Made by a program: the position numbers and the translations under genes. Of a stretch of DNA of 64,000 bases, positions 48,820-60,339 are shown in pieces (the stretch's first letter is position 1; every line of letters begins with the position of its first letter). The DNA comes from Chrysomallon squamiferum (Eukaryota > Mollusca > Gastropoda > Neomphalida > Peltospiridae), in contig CM022679.1 of assembly GCA_012295275.1 (NCBI GenBank), forward strand, positions 10,314,669-10,378,668, read 5' to 3'. The notes under the pieces were generated by a model that worked only from the letters and a program-made list of their open reading frames with translations, was not told the DNA's origin and ran no database searches.

Positions 48820-49085
48820 TACTTAATACCAGTGCACAAAGCCATATTCTGTTTCCTTTGCTATCTGCAGGTATAATGGTGGAAGAAATTATGTCTGTCT
48901 GTGCTAATGGCAACTATGCTGTTGATTCAAGAGGTCTGCCTGAAACTAAAGCATCTTGGCCAATAATGAAGCAGAGAAGATGGTTGAGAGATTTTTTCAA
49001 GTATCTCTCGCTGTCATTCCTCTTCTAATCAAGATTAATTAACATTTTCATTCTTCTGTCCCTATTTATTAGCTGAAGGAGGTTT
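48820..49085 (+). other. Repeat-free island with a 52-codon frame of unknown status
   Basis: A polypyrimidine stretch ending TTTGCTATCTGCAG resembles a 3' splice site. After it a plus-strand frame runs ATGGTGGAAGAAATTATGTC to a TAA about 155 bases on (MVEEIMSVCANGNYAVDSRG...). I recognise no family, see no downstream donor and see no partner exon. It is antisense to the Cav3 gene. Chance is the default reading. Confidence 0.2.
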
Positions 49086-49237
49086 TCTTTAAAAGGTTGA
49101 GGTTTTTCCCTCCTAGCTTACCTCTGCTGTGTTTGTTATACAGAAAGGTAAATAAAAATATGTGTAAATATAAATATATTTTTAGAAGTGAACTTGAATG
49201 CATCTTAATTTATTTTGTTCAGTGCACATTCTGATAA

Positions 49238-49262
49238 TCTTTTTTTTTTTTTTTTTTTTTTT
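49238..49262. repeat. Poly(T) tract
   Basis: T-run of about 24. Confidence 0.95.
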
Positions 49263-49349
49263 GTTAAATTTTGTTTTCCCTTTTATTGTACAAATTCAGT
49301 GATTCCAAAAAAAATAAAAAAAATGAAATCAAATGAAAACTGAACAGTA

Positions 49350-50125
49350 TTTAGATCTCACTGGTACCATCCATAACTTCTTAATATATTTTGTCTTATA
49401 GAGTGTTTTATATAAATGATATTATACCAGTGCTTTGTTTTTGTTGATTATACAGCTGATTATAACTCCATTTTGATGTGATACCAATGCACCTAAATTT
49501 GTTTCATCTAAAAATATATCTTGTACAAAATCAAGGCTGATTAATAGCAACAAATCTTATTTTCTCAAGTACATCATCTAAGTGAATCTTGTCCAGTTTG
49601 ATACCAATGTAGCATAACTTATTTCCTTAACGTTACATGTGATACCAGTCTTAACTTCTTTTTTTAACTGAATAGATATCTATCTTTAAATAAATTTTGT
49701 CTGATATGATACCAAAGTCTTAACTTGCTTTCTCAAGCATACAAATCTTCTCTTATAAGATGCCAATGTCTTAACTTATTTCATTGATTATACATCTTCT
49801 TTACATAAACCTTTGATGTGATAGTAATATCTTAACATTTTATTTACTGAGTAAACATCTTTTTTTTTACAAAAATCTCCTCTGATGTGTTACCAGTATC
49901 TTAACTATTTAACTGAATACACATCTTTTTCACATAAATCCCTTTTTTTTCTTTTTTTTTTTTTTTGATGTCATTCTAATGAATTAACTTTTTGTGTCAA
50001 GTATACATCTTTGTTGCATAAATCTTTTCCTGATGTCATTCGGAAGTCTTGACTTTTTTGCATCGAGTATACATTTTCTGATATAAATCATTTCTGATCA
50101 AAATCTTCTTTGATGTATGTATTCA
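49350..50125. repeat. Diverged ~60-90 bp tandem repeat, ~10 units
   Basis: The motif TTTGATGTGATACCAATG-TCTTAACTT-(T)n-actGAtTATACATCTT-TACATAAATC recurs through about 775 bases. Clear boxes include GATGTGATACCAATGCACC, GATATGATACCAAAGTCTTA, GATGTGTTACCAGTATCTTA and GATGTCATTCGGAAGTCTTG. No coding sense. Confidence 0.8.
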
Positions 50126-50460
50126 CTGACACATGCCACTTCAGACCAGACAATGGCAAAATATAAGAGATGAGATGATAATTTTATAAGTACTGGTTCC
50201 GTCAGGCTTGGTGCTAAAAAGGAGGCAATTTCTGATCATTTAGTAAATTGAATTCATGGTTAATGCCAACACTGTAGAATGTTTTGGCTGCAATCTAGGG
50301 TAACCAAACAAGACGAATGGCATGACAAAAAGTGGAAAGATTATGGCTCTGTGGTCATTTCTGGACATGAATTATGATGAATGTCCTGGTGGTCAGTGGT
50401 GGAAAATTGTTTGACATGGATAATAGTGATTTTACATCAGATTGTGGTTTAATCTGTCGC
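50126..50460. other. Non-coding, no gene seen
   Basis: Repeat-free, moderately complex stretch (GTACTGGTTCCGTCAGGC). No gene recognised. Confidence 0.4.
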
Positions 50461-50474
50461 TGTATTATGCTGAG

Positions 50475-50590
50475 TTTTTTTTGTTTTTTTTTTTTCTTTT
50501 TTTTTAGTTTTATTTTCTTTTTTCTTTTTGTTTTGCTTGTTATTTTTTTGTATGTTTTTTTTTTACATTTTTTATATTTTAATTGTTTTG
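50475..50590. repeat. T-rich low-complexity region
   Basis: Successive T-runs; the phenylalanine-rich plus-strand frame is its translation. Confidence 0.9.
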
Positions 50591-50682
50591 TATATGGTAC
50601 ATCAAAATGTTTTGTATTTTCTCCTGATTTTTAAATTACATTGTGGTTTATATTTTAATTGTGATGCATTGTATATGTGTAT

Positions 50683-50748
50683 GCCTAGCAGTTTTGTGTT
50701 GTGATGAAGAGGAGAAATCAATGTTGTAATGTCAGTATGTACAGAATG
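50683..50748. repeat. 66-bp dispersed repeat, copy 1
   Basis: Begins GCCTAGCAGTTTTGTGTTGT and ends TATGTACAGAATG. It is 66 bases long with only two mismatches to 54158-54223 in the same orientation. The match stops abruptly at both ends. Read on the minus strand both copies give a HSVHxDITxLISPLHHNTKL-type peptide, but both differences change residues, so it is unlikely to be conserved protein. Confidence 0.95.
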
Positions 50749-50945
50749 ATAGTAAAGATGAAAAACATGATAATAATGATGACAGAAATAATGATAATGA
50801 CAATGATGATAATAAAGACGATAAAGGTAATAGTAATAAAGATAATAATAAAGATGAAGATGATAATGTAACAATCATGAGATAAATAAAAAAAAAAAAA
50901 CAACAACAATAGTAATAATAATAAAGAAGATAAAAAGAATGAAAA
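50749..50945. repeat. (GAT)n/(AAT)n trinucleotide-rich region
   Basis: GATAAT, GATGAT and AATAAT variants with a poly(A) at 50890-50900. Confidence 0.9.
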
Positions 50946-51390
50946 ACAGAATCTGAATGGGCCAAACAAATGAATTTAATATGCTAATGATATGAAAGTG
51001 GAAAACCACAGCTGCTTTCATTAATAAAGGAAGTAAAAAAGGGAAAAGAGAAACAAAAAATAGAAATTTCCTGTAACATTAGATGTTTTGCTAACATTAT
51101 ACAAGATGACAAATTTAGTTTGGTTTTTTTTTCCTTTTCGTTTTTTGTCAACATAAAACACTAAATGTCTTTTTGAGACGATAAACTGCAGGTGGTTCAA
51201 CATTCAGACTGGAACACTATATCAATGAGAAACTTTTTAAACACAAGTTAAAGTTATAACCAGTAAATCTGCCACGGACAAACAAAGCAAGATTGATATG
51301 TATTTTATGACTTAACAAAATATTCCAAAATGTCTTTCAAACTCTTACGGACAATTGAACTAAAGCTCAGAATGTTTTAGCTGTGAACTT
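50946..51390. other. AT-rich non-coding, no gene seen
   Basis: No feature recognised. Confidence 0.5.
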
Positions 51391-51392
51391 AA

Positions 51393-51500
51393 AAATAAAA
51401 AAAAAAAAAAATAAAGAAAGAAAAAAGAAAAAAAGAAAGAAAAAAAAAAAAAAAAAAAGAAAAAAAAATAAAAACAATAAAAAAAAAAAACAAAAAATGT
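51393..51500. repeat. A-rich low-complexity region
   Basis: About 105 bases of A with scattered G, T and C. Confidence 0.95.
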
Positions 51501-52134
51501 TTTAAATATTTAGTGGTGAGATAGGTATGTGTTTACAGTTTTTATTATTTGTCATTACTAAAACATTCAGACCAATTCACAATGTTTATCTGTACAATGA
51601 AAACCAGAGAATTTCATGCACAGGTAACATGCAATGTGACACAATCAAAGTTATTAGGACCAGATGCTACACACATGCATATTATAATCAGCTGTGTAAT
51701 GTTTAGCACAGTTTCCATTATTATCATTTTCCATAACTTTATATGAATGAATAACCGAATAATCAGTAAGTCATACATTAAAAACGTGTTTCACAACACA
51801 TTAATATATATTTTTATGGATGGGTTATTAAATACCATAACCAGTATTTTTTTTTTTTTCAATGCTATATGAAAAGCAATCCACTGAAAGGACTACTCTT
51901 TTCAGAAAGCAACAAGGAATCTGTCATACATCACATCTTAGGGACAAAAGAGATTATAATCGTAATATTTGATGAAGCTTTCATGAGACACGGGTTAGAA
52001 TGGGAATAAGACTTTTTTCAATGCATTCAAGATGCATGCATTATGGATTATATGACCATCATGGTTCAGGCAAGTACTGTAACCACTGAACCTACAACTA
52101 TTTATGTTATTTCACATCCATAGCTGCATTCAGT
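51501..52134. other. AT-rich non-coding, no gene seen
   Basis: T-run at 51848-51860. No gene recognised. Confidence 0.5.
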
Positions 52135-52225
52135 TAATGGGCTACTCTTTTTCAGCTAGCAGGAAAGTGTCTGTTATAAACACCTTCCCATAGGTGTGAA
52201 ATCACGCAATATAATCTTTTGCTAA
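52135..52225 (-). mobile_element. Diverged molluscan tRNA-SINE, central domain
   Basis: Plus strand: TTAATGGGCTACTCTTTTTC, AGCTAGCAGGAAAGTGTCTG, TTATAAACACCTTCCCATAG, GTGTGAAATCACGC. This is the complement of the core, starting at the GGGCTACTCTTT box. The remainder is lost. Confidence 0.85.
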
Positions 52226-52846
52226 ATAACATATTTTCAAGATGTGTGAACATTTATTTCTTTGTAAAGTAAAGGGTTATAAAAATAATGAAAAACGTAT
52301 CCATAACACCAAGAACAAACAAACAAATGTTCAAGGCAGTCTTCACAAACTGATAAACAATCTTGATAAATATATCATGGTTTCTGTCAAAACAGAATAA
52401 ACTTAGTGTTTTCTGTATGTTCTTTTAACATTTTATTTCAGATAGAATTTTTATGGTATATTAATTGTTCTTGTCATAAAGCATAACCAAAATAAAATAA
52501 AAACAGTACCAGAACATGAAGAATTAAAATAAAAATAAAATAAAAAGAACAAAAAATTACTGAAAACTAAAGAAAAAAAAAAAAAAAACCTGGATAGTGA
52601 TCATAAAAGAAGAAAGAAACAAATAAAATATTAAATTTCATAGATAATGCTTCAGCTAGACCATAAAATAGACAAAAAGTATAGATTACTTTATCTAACC
52701 ATTTATTTTGTGTAAGACGTCTGCCATCATTACTTCTACAGTTACTTTTACATCTTCTAAAGATTTTTTTTAGTTTACATAACATTCAAAAGACACATCA
52801 TGTTTTTTAATCATAAGGCAAACTGATTTAGAAAAATGGTTGTGCA
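52226..52846. other. AT-rich non-coding, no gene seen
   Basis: A-run at 52572-52588; nothing else. Confidence 0.5.
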
Positions 52847-53098
52847 CACAATCCTATACACCTACAGTTGTAACTAACAGACCTTTGTGACCTAAAAGCA
52901 CACAATCCTATACACCTAGTTATAACTAACAGACCTTTGTAACCTAAAAGCACAATCCTATACACCTACAGTTGTAACTAACAGACCTTTGTGACCTAAA
53001 AGCACACAATCCTATACACCTACAGTTGTAACTAACAGACCTTTGTGACGTAAAAGCACACAATCCTATATATCTACAGTTATAACTAATAGAACTAG
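52847..53098. repeat. 54-bp minisatellite, ~4.7 copies
   Basis: CACAATCCTATACACCTA starts at 52847, 52901, 52951, 53005 and 53059. Each copy continues CAGTTGTAACTAACAGACCT, TTGTGACCTAAAAGCA. The second unit is four bases short. Copies are very similar, so the array is recent. Confidence 0.97.
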
Positions 53099-53275
53099 TT
53101 TTAACAATCTTAGGATTGGTAAAATCACTCAGAATGTCTTCATTTAGTTAATTTTTTCTTATGTGTATTGTGAACAGAACCAGTGATTGGATTTCTGCAG
53201 AAACTGTTAAATATGCTTTGTTACATTATTGATCAGTTATATGGATACGGCTTATTACATACTCAAATATTTGTG

Positions 53276-53278
<3 letters not shown>

Positions 53279-53321
<43 letters not shown>
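53279..53321. repeat. (CA)n microsatellite
   Basis: About 21 CA units, followed by a short TA/TG tract. Confidence 0.97.
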
Positions 53322-53323
<2 letters not shown>

Positions 53324-53639
53324 TTATGTATATATATATATGTGTGTTTCTGTGTTATAGATGTGTGTGTATATAAATTTCTATGCCTGTGTACATATGA
53401 GTATGCTCCTCTACAGAAAAACATAAGCAGATGACACCCATAACAGACCTATGCAGAGATCTTTAACAAACAAAATTTGTCCCCCATTTCTTACCAAACA
53501 TACACCACTTTACCAAAGCCTCATCAGTCAAGTTTATTTCCCATTTCCATTCATCTGTCCATCATTTTATTTCCACGCAGACACAAAAGCAACCAGAGAA
53601 ATTACACGATACTCTTACCCAGCACATTCATACGGAACA
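53322..53639. other. Non-coding, no gene seen
   Basis: Short TG/TA tract, then ordinary sequence without recognised features. Confidence 0.45.
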
Positions 53640-54157
53640 AGTCACTTGTGTTAATACGACGCAACCTTTAATAGCGAGTGCAATTTAATTTTCATGGCCA
53701 TAAATGAAATTCTGGCATATTGACGACCATCGTGGCTGATGACTTGGAAAATGATGAATGGAAACCGTACAGCTTGGAGGTTCTCTCCTTCTGCCAAGAT
53801 GCTGACCACAACCGCATCAGCAAATCTGCCCCCCCCACTGTTTGTGTAACCGAGGCAGTTTCGGCAGGGCACTGCACTGGGTGAGGTCGTATTGATTTAC
53901 GGTACAGAGGGTCACTCATCCAATCTTTGTATGGGATGTGACTTCTGCTGCGGAGTTTGATGGAAATTGTACAGAGAGAGAAGTGATTACATTCGGCTGA
54001 AATTAGCCCCGGTTCATTCATGGCCATTTAATGATATCATGAAATAAAGATTTTCTCTTTGGCTACCGCTGACCCTTGGACCAAAAGGGTCGTGCTGGTG
54101 TGGTTTGATTTTGTTTGGCGATTGTGACGAAACTAAAACACAGGTTCGTGTGGTCGC
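53640..54157. other. GC/CpG-richer island, candidate conserved element
   Basis: About 520 bases stand out by balanced composition and many CpGs (ATACGACGCAACC, TTGACGACCATCGTGG, AACCGCATCAGC, GAGGTCGTATTGATTTACGG, TGCTGCGGAGTTTG, TGGTCGCG). It has homeodomain-like boxes (GTGCAATTTAATTTTCATGG, CATGGCCATTTAATGATATC) and a C8 run at 53829-53836. Both strands have frames of 70-111 codons, but none resembles a known domain. Candidate ultraconserved-type enhancer, non-coding exon or foreign insertion. Confidence 0.45.
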
Positions 54158-54223
54158 GCCTAGCAGTTTTGTGTTGTGATGAAGAGGAGAAATCAATGCT
54201 GTAATGTCAATATGTACAGAATG
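54158..54223. repeat. 66-bp dispersed repeat, copy 2
   Basis: Same 66 bases as 50683-50748 with two substitutions, same orientation, about 3.5 kb apart. It abuts the right end of the CpG-richer island. Confidence 0.95.
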
Positions 54224-56861
54224 TGTTTCCATTCCAGTCCGACATAAATCTGCTCTTCTTTCCAGATGTTAAAACACAAATTAATACTACTGACAAAGTA
54301 AATCAACCCATTACCAGATTTCTGATTTGAAACATTAGTCTGATATACTTTTCTCTGAAGATGAATAGCATTACATGTATTTGCCGTTGCTCTGAGTCTG
54401 GTGACTCAAAGACTAAGGCATGCGCTGTCAAAGAGAAAATACAAAAAAAAAGACTCCTTGCATCAGCTTGACAAGAAATACCTAGGAATCAGTGGCTGTC
54501 AGTTTCCTTTTTACCATCATCATCAATCTGAAATTATCACTGACATTCAAATGCACTGCAGCATTGTTAAACAGTTATTCAATTAACTCATTATGACCAA
54601 ATTATAAACATATTTAGACTTATCTAGTATGAAACAAATAACAAAATAATTTTTATCATGTATTTATAAAATTAAAATAATTTTATGAGCATTAAATCTT
54701 TACAGAATGAATTATGATGTTCACTGTCTCTATTTGTTTCTAAAAATAATTCATATAAAAATGACCTGAAACTATTAATACCATTTACACAAGATGAAAC
54801 TGAGCAGTAGATGGAAACAGAGAAAAGATATTAATTCAAATACAGATTTGTTAAATATTTTTAAGAATATAAAAAATATCTTGACTGTGATCTGTTTCCA
54901 AAGCTTCGGATGCGAGAAATGATTTCAAAACTATGAAATGTTGGCATAAATCTGAACTGACAGTTAAAAACAAAAAAATGAGGAATGATAAGAGATGCTC
55001 ACACAGATCTGAAATGTCTGCCAAAATACGAAACACTAGTAAGTAATGTAAAAATGCTTTGCAAATAATATATAACCAGTTATGCTTGAATGGTTTCACA
55101 GATTCCTGAATTTCTACCAAAGTTTCTAGTGTGCAGGATGTGAAAAGTTTTCAAAGAAATGAAGAGCTTATTAAAACTTGTTATGAGCTTGTAAATAACA
55201 CATAAAATACTTCAAAAGATACTAAATATTTTTCCAATTAAATGAATTAAACACACACACATATATATATATACACACACCCACGCACCCACACTCATAA
55301 ACACACCCACATCCACACCCACACACATACATACAAATATATCTGGTGCATGTTTATGTTATTAAAACTTTGTATGAAATAATTAAATGTTTGCAAAGAT
55401 ACTAAACACGTTTCTGTTCTAAACAAGCTAAAACATCAGAGATGCAAATCTGCTGCTGCTGTATACTAACACATGAAGCAAACCAGCAAGGAAGTAAATA
55501 AAATGTCTTTTATCTCAGGCCACTGCTGGGAAGAAAAAAAAAAAAAAAAACCCACAGAACTCAGCTTCACACCAAAGAGAAAGGTAGGAGAAAATATTAC
55601 AGCCAACTTCCGGGTTTAGGTTGAATCATTTTCCCTCACGGATATCTTGTGTTGGCATTCTTCAGTGAAATGGAGAAGCGAGAATACCAAAGAACTAAGA
55701 CATTTTAGTGGAAAAAAAAAAAAAGCCAGTACAGGCCATCAGGTATAATCTTTTCACAACATAACTGATGATGAATCAAACACATTCCTGCAGATTCAGG
55801 TGTCACAACATCCCATCCTCGGGAACTGTTTTTAAATGCATGTCAAGCAGAGAAAAAACCAAAAGAATAATTTTCACACCTGCATCATGCATAAACTTGC
55901 CAATCCTTCGAACACTGAATGGTTCTGACATGAATATTGAGTATAAACCTGCCAATCCTTGTAATTTTTGCACGTTCCTTATGGACTGACAAGCATCTGG
56001 AAGTTTAAAAATAAAACAAGTTTGTTGTGTAGATTGTTTACGTTGTGTTTTATAAAATTATAATCTTATTAACTCAATACTTCGGTTTATGTATTTCTGA
56101 CACTTTATATGTTTGTAATATGATCTAGATTATCCAGTGTGATTTTGCAAAATGTTCTGGTTGACAGTTTGAAGGGTCCAAGTCAAACCAGATGTCATAC
56201 ACTGACTTATTAAAGAATAATATTAGCCCAAAGAAATACATTATACAGTATCTCACACTGCAACACATTCGATATTGAATGATATCACACACATAAATAT
56301 CCAACAAAAAAATACACAAACAAACAGTGTCTAATATTGATCTGTTACTTTAATTAAATACCTAATATTTCTTTTTTTTGTAACTCAAAACAGTTAATAT
56401 TTGTGTCTGCAAGCTGTGAAAGGAATATAAAAAAAAAAAAAAAAAAATGTACACAGAAAATATATAAATTATTTCCCCATCTACTTTGTTTTTCTTCAGA
56501 TTAAAAGATTCAAAAATATAAACTATTGTTTTTTATGCTGGAAGTTTAAAAAACAAAAAAAAAAAAAACAAGCACAATTTAAACAAAACAACTATTTTTT
56601 TCTTTTGGTAGTCTGTTTTATGGTGTGTAATTAAGTCACGAATTTAACCAAATTCTACTTTGAATAAGCTAACTGCATGCATTTAGAAAACATCTGATGA
56701 GCCACATGTTACCTTTGTTTATATCCAGAGAAAACTGTACATACAGTTCTGAAACACAGTTTGGCTCCAAATGGCTTAACTACATTTTAAAAAAAAAATA
56801 AGCCAGATGAATGAAAACTTAGATTTTTAAAAATACATTAAAAGAGAAAAATAAATCCAGT
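54224..56861. other. AT-rich non-coding, no gene seen
   Basis: Contains a short CA/TA tract at 55250-55335 and A-runs at 55532-55550, 55711-55723 and 56430-56447. No exon, RNA gene or element recognised. Confidence 0.55.
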
Positions 56862-56978
56862 TCTTTGGTTATTCTTTCCCAGGTAGCAGTAAAGTATCTT
56901 TAATATGTACCAACAGGATAGTACATGCCATGGCCTTTGATAAATCAGTTATAGGATGCTGATTTGGAATGGAAAGAC
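56862..56978 (-). mobile_element. Diverged molluscan tRNA-SINE, core and mid-region
   Basis: Plus strand: TTGGTTATTCTTTCCCAGG, TAGCAGTAAAGTATCTTTAA, TATGTACCAACAGGATAG, TACATGCCATGGCCTTTGAT, AAATCAGTTATAGGATGCTG, ATTTGGAATGGAAAG. This matches the complement of the consensus through the gtgcactggctggaacgagaa box. The head is replaced by a CA repeat. Confidence 0.9.
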
Positions 56979-56979
56979 A

Positions 56980-56980
56980 C

Positions 56981-57015
<35 letters not shown>

Positions 57016-57068
57016 CACCACATAACCAGACACACAAAACTCCCCCCCACATATATATATATATATAT
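56980..57068. repeat. (CA)n and (TA)n microsatellites
   Basis: CA at 56980-57018 with one AA break, and TA at 57051-57068. Confidence 0.95.
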
Positions 57069-57414
57069 GCAAATCCTACGCACACTTTATTTTACATTTT
57101 ATCTAACTCTGTTTTTAAATTTCTGATAATGCCCAGCTAAGTAGTGAACATCACTAAAAACAACATCTTTGAAAAGATATCTTGACATTTTGTTTGGCTG
57201 TTTTATCAGGATGTAAAACACATTTAAAGCCTGCAGGTGAGCATCTACCTGTGCTTACCTGCAGAGCAGTTTCCTGCCTCATGCAGGAAGGTAAATTGAA
57301 AACAATGTCTGTATCCATAACAAAGATAAAGCAGGTCATTTTCACATTCTAAACACTAGCAGAACAAAGTGCTGTTTACAGAAAATATTAGATAGATAAT
57401 ATAGAAGAGTATAG
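57069..57414. other. Non-coding, no gene seen
   Basis: A small imperfect repeat of CCTGCAGGTGAGCATCTACC / CCTGCAGAGCAG lies near 57230-57270. Nothing else recognised. Confidence 0.45.
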
Positions 57415-57680
57415 AATAATAAAAATAACAACAACAACAACAACAACAATAATAATAACAATAACAGTAACAATAACAGTAACAGTAACAATAACAAAAT
57501 TAATAATAATACTAATAACATAATACTAATAATGAAGATGATAATATAGAAAACAATACAGAATAATAACAAACATAATGATGATATGTACAGCAGTATA
57601 ATAAAGATAATGATGATTATGATCATGATGATCATTATGATGCAGATGATGATAATGATGACGATGAGGTCAATAATAAA
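57415..57680. repeat. Trinucleotide-rich (AAC/AAT/GAT) region
   Basis: AACAAC, AATAAC, AGTAAC and then GATGAT variants for about 265 bases. The leucine/isoleucine minus-strand frame is its translation. Confidence 0.93.
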
Positions 57681-58033
57681 TTTAAAAGAAAATTTCAAAC
57701 AAAAGAAGTTATTCTGATTTTGATTTAAGTACTATTTTCAAATATAAAACTGAATCTTCCTTCTAAGCCATAAAATCCAGAATGAAAGAGATATTTCATC
57801 TAAGTATGAATATATGTATTTGGACTTAATGTTTGGTCATGAAATGAATCAATACAGATTAAAAAAAAACCCAGCAATAACAACAACAACAACAGAAAAC
57901 TATTAGTATATATGTCTAAAACCATTATCTGACATTTCAACAAATACAACCATTTTATCAGCCATTTTCATAAACAATACAAAAACAATGCACATTGTTA
58001 ATATTTATGTAATAAATCAAGTTTTTCACATAC

Positions 58034-58037
<4 letters not shown>
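57681..58037. other. AT-rich non-coding, no gene seen
   Basis: Short AAC repeat near 57878-57894; nothing else. Confidence 0.5.

Positions 58038-58072
<35 letters not shown>
58038..58072. repeat. (CA)n microsatellite
   Basis: About 17 CA units. Confidence 0.96.
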
Positions 58073-58077
<5 letters not shown>

Positions 58078-58342
58078 TACATACACATACATACAGACAC
58101 ACACACAGAGACTAATAATACTTCTTTTAAATCAGTTTTCTTTTGAATATCTTAAACGAAAACACATTATTTAAAATGATCAGAAAGAAATAAATTATGT
58201 GTCAGTATCTATATTAATGAACCTGGGATATATTTCAAATACATAACTCTTGTATACAGAAACAAGATTTATTACATCAGTTGACTCACGTTGATTGTTT
58301 TTGTTGCTGGCGAGAATCGTTAAAATATATACAGATTACTAC

Positions 58343-58350
58343 TGACGTCA
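58343..58350. promoter_or_regulatory. Palindromic CRE (TGACGTCA)
   Basis: Exact match in the context TACTGACGTCATAGCAACAC. It shares the longer ACTGACGTCATAG string with the site at 60466-60473. Confidence 0.4.
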
Positions 58351-59000
58351 TAGCAACACAATCAATTCCTAATATAGAACTTAATTTGATTATTTCCTAT
58401 TTATGGCACATAATGTTGTTTGGATAATGCAGTGAATTCTGGATGTTGTTCAAACTGTGGTAAAAAAAAAGCAAGTAAAAAAAGAAAAGAAAGCAAACAA
58501 AACAACATAAGTAATATATTAAATAAAATAGAAAAACAGTTTTAAAAATAAATAAATAATGAACATGTAAAGTATTTGCTATGTACATTACAGATGATAT
58601 GCCAGTGTTTGTGTGTAATATATTTAGTATTTTCAATGTATTTTCTCAGCTGTTGATACAATGTCATCACTACTCTCTAAAGAATAAAAATAAAATAACA
58701 GTTTCACAGATTCCACTCGCTAAAAATATATTTATAAAATAAACTCTCATGATGAATTGATTGGAAGACACATAGTAAATCCATTTTTTTTTTCTTTTTT
58801 GTGTAAATTGAGATCAACTTCCATGAACAGAAAAATGAATATTAGATTCATTAATACTTGATATGAACGAATAGCTATGAAGTGTCTAGTAAGCTATTTA
58901 TTTTATTAATAATAAGTGGAAGAATCTAATGCTACTGTTTTGCCAATAACCTCATGGGAATTCTTTAATGCCCCTTTGGTACAAATAGGAAATAATATAT
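58351..59000. other. AT-rich non-coding, no gene seen
   Basis: No features apart from short homopolymers. Confidence 0.5.
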
Positions 59001-59004
59001 CATT

Positions 59005-59335
59005 GCTTGGAACAGTGATTGGAATTGGATAACGGAGACAGTTTGATTTGGAGCAATGACTGGAATTGGATAATGGAGGCAGATGCACCTCGAGCAATGA
59101 TTGGAATGGGTAAATATATACAACATGATTTGTAGCAGTGACTAGATTTGGAGCAATGACTAGTATGAATGAATGCATGCAATCTGACCTGGAAAAGTGA
59201 TTAGAACAGATCAATGCATACAGTTTGATTTGGAGCAATGACTGGAATGGGTAAATGCACTGAGCCTTTCATGGAGCAATGAACAGAACAGCCTGACTTG
59301 CAGCAATGAGTGGAATGGGTTAATGCAGGCAGCAG
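59005..59335. repeat. Diverged ~45-60 bp tandem repeat, ~7 units
   Basis: GGAGCAATGACTGGAATTGG-type boxes recur near 59008 (GAACAGTGATTGG), 59049, 59093, 59149, 59233 and 59302. They are interspersed with AATGCATRCAGTTTGATTTG. Minus-strand frames with an NHCSKSNC-like period are repeat translations. Confidence 0.8.
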
Positions 59336-59820
59336 AAGTGTATGTATGAAATGGTTTTGTCTCAACACAAAGATGTTTCATGCTCAATATGCAAGGTTTA
59401 GTCTCAGTGACTTTTAACAGCATAAACCAATTTATCATTCAACCAACACTGAAAAAAACAAAAACATTATTTAAATGTCTTTTTTTTTTTCATTCTTTTA
59501 CTCAGAAAGAAATATTAATGTGAATGTTTGCAGTTTCTTTTATCATCAGTTTCATGATAAATGGAAAATGCTACAAGAATAAATCTGTTTTAATAAAAAC
59601 ATGGTTTTTCACAAGACTAGAATTATTTCTGTCTTCTCAAATGCTTAAAAGCTTGAGAATTCAAGCGATACTTACTGTCTGATTATTATGTGCAGGAATA
59701 AAATTTTGCAAGAATAAACACAAACATTTTTTTTTTACAATAAAAAGCATTATCCGTTAGTCTAAAATGTATTAATTTCAGCCTGGCAGATTTTTAAAAG
59801 CAGAAGTATTCAAACTGTGT
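59336..59820. other. AT-rich non-coding, no gene seen
   Basis: No recognised features. Confidence 0.5.
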
Positions 59821-59995
59821 ATTATTTATTTATTTATTTATTACTGTTGTTGTTATTGTTGTTGTTATTTATTGTCATTATTATTGTTATTATTTATTAT
59901 TATTGTTAGTATTTATTGTCATTATTAATGTTAAATATTATTATTATTATTATTTTTATTATTATTTTTACATGAAGAATAAAAATAAATAAAAC
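59821..59995. repeat. (TTA)n/(GTT)n-rich region
   Basis: TTTATTTA, GTTGTT and ATTATT runs. Confidence 0.93.
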
Positions 59996-60252
59996 TCAAC
60001 TAAAATGCATTCTCAATCTAACACAAAAAAAAAATCAATTTGTTCTGTTCATCCATCAACTGTATCAATATCCTGCCTTGTTGTGTAGCTTACCGTAATA
60101 TTTATTGATACCAGAGATCATTTCTGTTATTATTATTATTATGTCTTTGGTTATTGTCAACTCCAGTGTTGCTACATGAACCAGTTCCACATGTTTTTAA
60201 CAAATAAACACACTTCCTGCAATCTAACCACTGCTTATTTGCTTTCACTGAA

Positions 60253-60254
<2 letters not shown>

Positions 60255-60310
<56 letters not shown>

Positions 60311-60323
60311 TTCTTCCCTCTCT
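60255..60323. repeat. (CT)n microsatellite
   Basis: About 23 CT units, then TATC and TCCC variants; AG on the minus strand. Confidence 0.96.
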
Positions 60324-60339
60324 CCCTGCCTTAACGTAA

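Noticed and set aside
50683-54223. LTR retrotransposon bounded by the 66-bp direct repeats
   Set aside because: The repeats are too short for LTRs, lack TG...CA ends, and no reverse transcriptase, integrase or gag sequence lies between them.
53651-54232. Overlapping minus-strand frames of 72-111 codons in the CpG-richer island
   Set aside because: Several frames are open at once because of composition. None resembles a protein family and the 66-bp duplicate shows non-synonymous differences only.
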